Source: Viscum album
Taxonomy: Eukaryota > Streptophyta > Magnoliopsida > Santalales > Viscaceae
DNA: 64,000 nucleotides
NCBI GenBank assembly: GCA_963277665.1
Contig: OY728121.1
Coordinates: 957,130,097 to 957,194,096 of the forward strand
Reading direction: 5' to 3'
Shown here: in pieces, positions 57,101 to 64,000 of the stretch
How the letters are laid out: each line of letters begins with the position of its first letter
Numbering within the stretch: position 1 is the first letter of the stretch
Translations under genes and position numbers: made by a program
The notes under the pieces: model-generated
The model's input: only the letters and a program-made list of their open reading frames with translations
Told to the model about the DNA's origin: nothing
The model's database searches: none

Positions 57101-60100
57101 TAATACAATATACTTATGAATGACTAAAATAAGATATCATAACATCATCAAATAACAGATCATAAACAAAAAATATATATTTTATCCACGGACAATAGCT
57201 TAAAATAGGTAATTAAACCAAAATGTCACTATATAACATCCAAACAACGAAAATTCCAAAACCCCTTCGTAAGATCAAGGAACCATGTGATTACTTATCC
57301 ACTATGTAACAATGAAATCCTACATCAGTAATAAATAAGATCAACTAAATTTCACAGTACACTTACCATTTCTTGTGTCTTACAAAACACAGTTATTGAC
57401 ATATCTTGAAATAATCATTAATTATCCTAGGGATTTCAATGTATAAATTTATAGTAACCCAATTACTATATCTATTAGAACAAAGAATCATGATAAGACA
57501 TGGTTTATCCCATGAGGAAGAGAGTTATAAGTTGTCAGTATTTGTGAAAATTTCATGATTTAATTAAAATTAAATTACCTAAACTATTTGAGATATATTT
57601 TATTGACATAATAAAATTTGAAAACTAAGATTAAGGTGGAAGATTAATACCGAAATTGTTTTTCCATAAATTTACATCAAATCCATTAGCTATAAGAATT
57701 CATAGGGTAAATTACATCCCATCCTAGTCTCAAATAGAACTATAAAATGCCAGCCTATGAGCTACTAAACTAGTTCCCCATTATGGTTTCCTAAAATACT
57801 TAATGTGTTTATCTTTATATTCCAAAGGCTTCCAACTACCAGTCGGGGTCTGTGGTGGAACTATGAAAACACAATACCCACAAATTGGAGTATAGTGCTA
57901 GAAGTAAATAACCAAACATCATACACATTAGTGTATATATTATATATAAATAAACTAAAATATAAACATGTTGGAATAATATAAAATACAATAATGTTAC
58001 GAAAAACCATTTCAAACATACAGCTAACCACCCATTGTATGGGTTACATAACATACCTAAATAAAAAAAACAATAAAAATAAACCATAAAATCTTTGAGT
58101 CATACCCCATCATCTCTCCTGGTACTATCAAATATATCCACCTTGATCCTATATAAATGAACATGAGATTCAGCCCTATCATGTGCCTAAAATAATCACA
58201 TGAAGTCCACTCAGGTACCCATGTGTGGTGGTGTCTTGAGGAGGGTGTGAGTATAACACAGTAAGGAACCACCAATGGTGTTTAAAGAAAATTTCCATTA
58301 TGTAAACAGTGCATATGGGTAATATTTGAATAAAATAATACATATGGGTAGATACATACTATGGAAAATTAAAGGAGGATTTTTCTTTACCATATAGATT
58401 AAAAAGGAATAAAACATTGACCCATGCTACCTATCACATGTACCAATTCTATCTATTCATAGAGCCTTAGTTTGTAATATTAAACAATGAATGTGGTATG
58501 TTAGTCGAACATCTCATACCATATTGAATACTACTGGTTCCCAAATAATCATTCTAGTAGCTAAACAATGGATAAAAAATTCCATGTCCAACACCACAAT
58601 CAATATAGATTTCTAGAAGGTCCTAGAGAATTAATTTGAAACATAAAACATGATATGAAATTCCATTTCCCTACCTTAGGATTTAGATGTATCTATCCAT
58701 GATCTAGAACTATGATGCATTAGGTTAACTAGAGAATCGGTCTTTCCCACCGACAAGAGAGTAGTGTTAATCTATCATACCATCTGACAATATATAAGAT
58801 CAATATTGTGTAGAGTATCAGTCCTAAACCTAAACCATTATGTTATAAATAAATTCCATTATTTATGGATCAATATATTTAAACATTTTATCATATTAAC
58901 ATTAATGGTTTATCACTATCTAGTTATCAATTTTCCACACCCTTTATTATTTCATCATTCTCAAGGTCCTAATGTTATTCAAAAACCACGACATAACTCA
59001 GCAAGGCCCAACCCCTATCACATGTCATAAAATACAAAAACAAAAAACCCTCCTTAAACATTTTGATACATTCTTTCAAAACATTTGTCTATCTCTTTGA
59101 AAAACCAAACAAGGAACATGGCATAAATTCCCATTTAAACCAAAAAAAGATCCATTAAGGTATTTTCACCAAAGTGGTAACCACACACACTCATTTCAAA
59201 TCTACATTAAAATTCTCTTTAAATCATAATTAAAATCACATTGAGGACAAACCAAAATTTCTAAACAAACATCATTTTAAAAAATAGAATTCCTACATTA
59301 GAATACATGACAGAATAAAAATATAACCCAACCCATTTGACCATTATAAAAATCATCATAGAAGTATTCAGAAAAATATTACACATCATGTGATTTGAAA
59401 TCAACCTTCTAATATATTTTTAAAACATTGATTCTCAATCCCATACAATATGTTTTAAAAAATTTATTCCCAAGTCCTACCGAGTAGTCCATAACCATTC
59501 ATTCTTTCCAACCAATATTCTAAACATGATTAAGCTTGTAACCCACAATATTTACTCCATTACATCCCCACTATACTATTTCCATGAAACATGTCACCCC
59601 ATGGGAGACTATATGTTTCATATTATAAAAACCAGTGGATCCAACATGATTTTCAGTTGGTTCATGGTATTATCCTACAAGCCCAAAGCCAATTTACAAA
59701 ATCTATGGAAGCAACAAAAAAAATCATTTTCTATAATTCAATACTACCTGCACAAGAAAATAAATTAACAATACCATTTTCAAAGCATTAAGACAATCTA
59801 AATCATCAAAACAACATTTGAAAACATTTCCTAATCATGAAAGCCTTACTAAGGCCCATCCAAATCCCATATAATCTCAACAACATCCAAAAAGGATCAT
59901 CTCAAAAAACCAATATCTATCCTCACAGAAAGAATAAAAAATTAGTAAATTACAACTATTATAATTATTAATTAACCAAAAACCATATTTTTTTAATTTC
60001 ATAATACTCACCAGGTACTCATCCCTTATTAAAAGTCCATGAAAACACTATGGGTGCACCACAAAAGACACTCAACACCATTTCCATGAAAATTACTATG

Positions 60101-60788
60101 AGGTGATATCATTTTCAAGGTTATACAAAACCAATTTTATAAAAAACCTAATAAAATTAACATTGGGATCATAATAAAAAAACATCACGTCACAACATCG
60201 TGAATTCCTCTTAGGATATCCTCAACTCAATCTATAGAAAACCCCATTATCATTGGTTAATACCCCCCCCCCCCAATTTATGGGAATCATAATCAAATCC
60301 CTAATCCAAAACATAAAAAATTATAAAGAACCATGTAAAGTGACAAAAGGTTGGAGGGGATGAATAAATATCACCTTAAATGCTATGTAAAAACATGAAA
60401 ATTACCCTTGTTTTAATAAATGATGATGGAGTAATAGGGTTGGTGACACCCCAGCCGGTGTTTAATAAATGGGGGAAGAAGAGGGTGGTGAGGATAAAAA
60501 TATAATGGGGGTATTTTGGTGATTTCCACATTCTTAATAAATGAAGGTTAGTTAAATAGTTTGGTCACATAGTTTACGAAATTGTACACAAACTATGCGA
60601 TTGGGACTATCTAATCAAAAAACCCCACATTTTTTGGCCACACACTAGGTCAAACCATGTGCAAACCATTCACACTTGATTGGAAAACTAATACAACTAG
60701 GAATATGGTCTTTTAAAAACTGTGAACATGTTGTCCACCATGTATTAGACCCTCATTTACGTCACATAGTTTCCTCATGTTCTCCCAC
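54159..60788. other. Unassigned A+C-rich region between Gypsy-3 and CACTA-2
   Basis: About 6.6 kb with very few G on the plus strand for most of its length (about 54200-60400). There is no domain on either strand. Minus-strand frames at 58087-57836 and 58275-58057 are rich in Tyr, Leu and Phe without a recognisable family; two overlapping plus-strand frames at 59526-59791 are chance. On the minus strand near 58985-59010, GGGCCTTGCTGAGTT is similar to the CTTACTGAGC block of gypsy LTRs, so an old minus-strand LTR is possible. A run of 12 C lies at 60267-60278, and a G-rich stretch at about 60430-60515. No repeat partner was found here. Confidence 0.35.
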
Positions 60789-61185
60789 CACATCTAGAAG
60801 TAGAGGTATTTGCGATGGGATCGCGTTGCAAATAGGCTTTAGCAATGGGGCCCATCACAAATAGACTATTGTGTTAAACGGCTATAGCGATGTGCCCATC
60901 ACAAAAAATACTATTTGTGATGGAAACATTTCTCATCGCAAATAAGACTCAAATTATATACATTATATATATATATATAAACCTTTTGCAACGGGGATGT
61001 TCCCTGTCACAAATATGCCTCTGATTATATAAATTTTATATATAAAAACATTTTTTGACGGGCCCATCACAATTAGTATTTGTGATGGGCCCATCGTCCC
61101 TTGACAATACTATTAATAAAAAATTATATTTAAATTATTTGTGATAGGTTCCCGTCACAAAAGGTCCCGTCGCAAATACTAAACA
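60789..61185 (-). repeat. CACTA-2 subterminal repeats
   Basis: About 400 bases with at least eight copies, in both directions, of the core TTTG(T/C)GATGGG and its complement CCCATCACAAATA, with variants such as TTGCGATGGGATCGCG, TTGTGATGGAAAC and TTCCCGTCACAAA. Pairs form hairpins, for example ATTTGTGATGGGCCCATC at 61078-61095. TA-rich stretches (60963-60979 and about 61015-61045) separate them. Repeats like these in CACTA ends bind the accessory transposition protein. Confidence 0.82.
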
Positions 61186-61600
61186 TAATAAAAAAATATT
61201 TAATAAAATAATGAATAATGAAAAAATTATATTATTATTATTAAAAGAATAATAAAAATAAAAATATTATTATTAGTTAAATAAACAAACCTTATGAAAA
61301 TATAATACTAAAAAAATATATTTAATAATGTTATGATTAATAATAAATTAATATAAATTTTATTAAAATAATAAAAAATAAATAAATATTAATATAATCA
61401 ATATTTACAAATAAAATAAAAATATCATAAAATATTATTATTATTAGTAAAATAAACAAATATTAAAAAATAAAATACTAATTATAAACAATAAATTATT
61501 AAAAAATTAAAATTATACAACATTTGCAGCAATATAAAAAGCAGAAACTGTAAATAGTCCATATTACAATAAATCAGGAATTCAAGTGTATTTAACATAA
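61186..61600. other. AT-only spacer inside CACTA-2
   Basis: About 0.4 kb composed almost entirely of A and T (AATAATAAAA-type runs), with no coding potential, between the subterminal repeats and the end of the second ORF. It probably corresponds to 3' untranslated sequence of the element. Confidence 0.6.
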
Positions 61601-63135
61601 AAAAATCACTGAGGGTTGTCTTCTAGAGGAGGTGGAGTAGCTCTAGAAGATGGTGGAGAAACTCTATCCCTAAACTATGAATAAGATAGTGCATGTACTC
61701 CATATTCTCATGATGCTGTTACTGCTGCTGCCATCGACAAATCTCCTCCGTGTGCTGCAGCTACTACTACTGCTGACACAACTCTTCATGTTGCTTCTGC
61801 AAACTCTCTATAATCTCAGTCTGAGTTCACAAATTATCCTGATACTGTGAGGCAGAAGATGATGCCTCTCCATGAGCTCCTCTCAAGCTGGACTCCAACA
61901 TCACATCATTACCATAATAAGTACCAAGATTCAAATGATAGCTGATACCAACTACTCGGCCCTTCTCAAAGACATAGTAAGTCTCCTGCATCCATGCCGC
62001 CTCATCGAAATGGTGGGAACTGGTCTGCTCAGTCGTCTCATCCTCACTCTCAGCCTGTGTCTGAGAGATCGCTGCCTCATATGACTCCTTAATTTCCAAT
62101 TAGAAATTAAAATTGTTAAAATATTATATGCAGGTAGTTTTCAAATAAAAAATAATAATACTAGACACAATCCAATGTTGGAGATCACCTCTAATCTCTC
62201 CAATGGATGGATCACTGTACATCCTCTAATAAACGTCGAATTCTATAATTTCGGGATGCTTGATTGCCTACAGAAATATAAAATAAACTATTTATATTTA
62301 AATTTATAAAAAATATTTAAAAAATATACTTACCAGATGCTATCTATGCATACTGAATGTACCACTACCATCTTGATGCGTCACTTCCTGTCTCCCCCAG
62401 TTCTATCGTCTGATAGAAAATCTCCTCTAAAATCCACCACCCAATCAGTGTAAACATAATCCATCCCAAACGTGAGATGAAATGTACTATGGTCGGTGGG
62501 CTTTACATGAATCATCAAATTATGTCACTCCTGCTTTCTTAAAATATGTTCTTCTCAAATTGTGCAAAAAACTGACAAAAATGGTCATGTATAGACACCT
62601 ACTATGCCGCGTGGATAGTATCATGCATGATAACATCGATGGGATACCATAAACCCTACAAATGATTTATAATATCAAGTTTTTAATAAAATAAATTTCA
62701 AATAAATATTATTTATTTACATACCATCCAATGATTGAACATGTCGCACCACACATGAATGAGAATCTATTCTCATGTGGTCCATGGGTGAGAAAAATAA
62801 TTGTGCAAGATAGCGCTCCCTTGTACAAAAGCTACATGTGAAAAACTATGAAAAAGGAATAAATAATAAAACAATTAGTATATATATAAATAAATTAATG
62901 AAATCTAACTAAAATATATAGGTTATCATACCTCTGTGTGCGTGGATCGAAGTCAAGACATGGGCATCGCTCAGGGATAGGGTCAGGAATCATCAGTCGC
63001 ACAAGACTGTGCTCCCTCCACGTACCCCCAGAACCGTCAGTAGGTTGAGGTTCAGATGGTCCACAATCCCCCTCATCTATACTTAGTTCAGCCTCCTGCA
63101 ACTTTCAAAATAGATCAGGATCCATCTGAAACAAA
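61601..63135 (-). pseudogene. CACTA-2 second ORF, PTTA/TNPA-like accessory protein
   Basis: In CACTA elements the second protein binds subterminal repeats and assists transposition. Minus-strand blocks: ELSIDEGDCGPSEPQPTDG with GGTWREHSLVRL (frame 63101-62895), then TGGDRK-like and 'DASRWQWYIQYA' text near 62400, then a frame 62099-61827 with AAISQTQAESEDETTEQTSS, YYVFEKGRVVGI (normally KGRVYGLGS) and SSLRGAHGEASSSASQYQDNL. The end (about 61800-61685) is a glutamine-rich coil, QKQHEELCQQ then LQHTEEICRWQQQ and QHHENMEYMHYL, as in PF03004-type proteins. AT-rich gaps at 62100-62180, 62270-62330 and 62650-62720 look like introns. Stops are present in the Q tract. Confidence 0.72.
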
Positions 63136-63990
63136 AAATTATTGTTGTAAGAAGATAGTTCAAAATAACTATTATATATAGTTATATATTAGTTTTTATT
63201 ATAACCATCATTTAACTGTGTCATTGTCCATCTTCATCCTCATCTCCATAGCTGTCTATATCAATGTCTTTATATTCCTCCTCAGCATCATCAATATCAA
63301 TATGAGTTTCTGTTTCATCATCTCTTGTCATTTGAAATTAATTTGTAACATCATTAACATCTTCGTCATCATTGATCCTAAATTGTGGAGTTTCATCATC
63401 TATATTCACGTATCTTTATGAAAAAGATGGATTTTGAGAAGTCTCTTGAAATATTTCAATTCCTTCCACTTCAGCGGAACCACATTCAGTTAGAGTAAAT
63501 TGATTTTTCTGAGATTTCATTTTTATTATGATCCCCAAATCACTCATGTCTCTTGATGTAGAACAATACTTTTCATAATAAATTTGATGTGCCTGTTGAG
63601 CCAGTAAAAATGATTCATTTACTACAAAATACTTTTATTTTTAATATCGACGATTCCATGAGTCAGATGAACACACAAGTCTATCTCATTATCCAACCAC
63701 AGACATTTAAAAATCATTATGTAATTTGATCCTGGATAACACAGCTCTATAGTTTCATCAATATTTTTATAAAAGTCAACTCTAGTTTTTTTGTGACGTG
63801 ATCGTCTCAAGAAAACTCCATTGTTCATAGTTTTTTTCGATTCCCCATATGCATGTGTATGAAATCAAAAACCATTCACCACATATGTGTTATAGGATTT
63901 AACCATTCTGGATGCTGGGTTACTCAATATACATAGCCGCTTATCAATTTTATCAGCACATTGAGACACCTGAAAATTTGTAAGAAAATT
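63136..63990 (-). pseudogene. CACTA-2 transposase DUF4216 end with acidic tail
   Basis: The minus strand from 63990 reads SRMVKSYNTYVVNGF, then MNNGVFLRRSRHKKT, DFYKNIDETIELCYPGSNY and MIFKCLWLD in frame 63828-63622. THGIVDIKNKSILVVNESFLLAQQAHQIYYEKY follows. These match DUF4216 (NGYRFHT, NSGVF, DIIELDY, VLFKC-W, V--N-PFILA-QAQQVYY). The C-terminus (about 63430-63220) is strongly acidic: NIDDETPQFRINDDEDVND and ETHIDIDDAEEEYKDIDID followed by DEDEDG. This is usual for the end of this protein. The overlapping plus-strand frame at 63218-63421 is a shadow. Stops in the middle indicate a pseudogene. Confidence 0.82.
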
Positions 63991-64000
63991 ATCAATATAA

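Larger units (their letters stand above)
60789..64000 (-). mobile_element. CACTA (En/Spm) DNA transposon, CACTA-2, 3' part
   Basis: Read on the minus strand from the window edge: DUF4216 with an acidic tail, a second ORF of the plant PTTA/TNPA-like type, then subterminal repeats ending near 60789. There the plus strand has CACATCTAGAAGTAGAGG, a decayed form of the common CACTACTAGAAAAAGAG terminus. The transposase core should lie to the right of 64000. It is distinct from CACTA-1: its DUF4216 and its subterminal repeats differ in sequence. Confidence 0.8.

Noticed and set aside
57836..58275. Overlapping minus-strand frames with apparent membrane helices
   Set aside because: Same composition effect, frames overlap each other, no family recognised.
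59526..59791. Two overlapping plus-strand frames of 80 and 66 residues
   Set aside because: Different frames over the same bases, with no domain and biased composition.
60267..60278. Run of twelve C as a functional site
   Set aside because: A lone homopolymer in C-rich low-complexity DNA, possibly partly a sequencing artefact; no nearby signal.

Overview
The window is a piece of plant nuclear heterochromatin. It is very AT-rich and almost every long reading frame is broken by stops or frameshifts. Everything I can identify is a transposable element: plant-type CACTA (En/Spm) DNA transposons, Ty3/gypsy LTR retrotransposons, a Ty1/copia fragment and one tRNA-derived SINE-like piece. I found no intact host gene, rRNA or tRNA gene. 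All homology calls were made by eye from translated motifs; no database search was run.

Layout. 1-7389: the transposase side of a CACTA element on the minus strand (transposase-associated domain, TNP2 catalytic core, DUF4218, DUF4216). Its right end at 7389 carries an inverted-repeat subterminal block and a G-rich island. 7390-9390: a plus-strand copia remnant (gag, zinc knuckle, start of the protease/pre-integrase part), cut off by the next element. 9540-17290: Gypsy-1 on the minus strand, with a left LTR of about 3.3 kb, a decayed zinc knuckle-protease-RT-integrase, and only a 0.5 kb stub of the right LTR. 17300-20974: unassigned. 20975-30090: Gypsy-2 on the minus strand, with 2.4-2.5 kb LTRs and gag-protease-RT-integrase with RNase H missing. 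30935-54158: Gypsy-3 on the minus strand, with 4.6 kb LTRs. Its body is split by a complete plus-strand element at 35956-47305 that has 4.39 kb LTRs but only a gag remnant inside, so it is a TR-GAG/LARD-like non-autonomous retrotransposon. 54159-60788: unassigned, A+C-rich on the plus strand. 60789-64000: the 3' part of a second CACTA element on the minus strand (DUF4216 with acidic tail, PTTA/TNPA-like second ORF with a glutamine-rich coil, subterminal repeats), running out of the window.

How the parts relate. The order is one of repeated nesting: copia was interrupted by Gypsy-1, and Gypsy-3 was interrupted by the TR-GAG/LARD-like element, which itself holds a SINE-like fragment. The non-autonomous element lacks pol and would have depended on enzymes from a relative. 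Gypsy-1 and Gypsy-3 belong to one LTR family.

The most unusual signal is a GC-richer motif repeated at a spacing of about 185 bp inside these otherwise AT-rich LTRs. It occurs four times in each Gypsy-3 LTR, twice in the Gypsy-1 LTR and twice in each LTR of the TR-GAG/LARD-like element. It lies in the same sense relative to transcription in both families.
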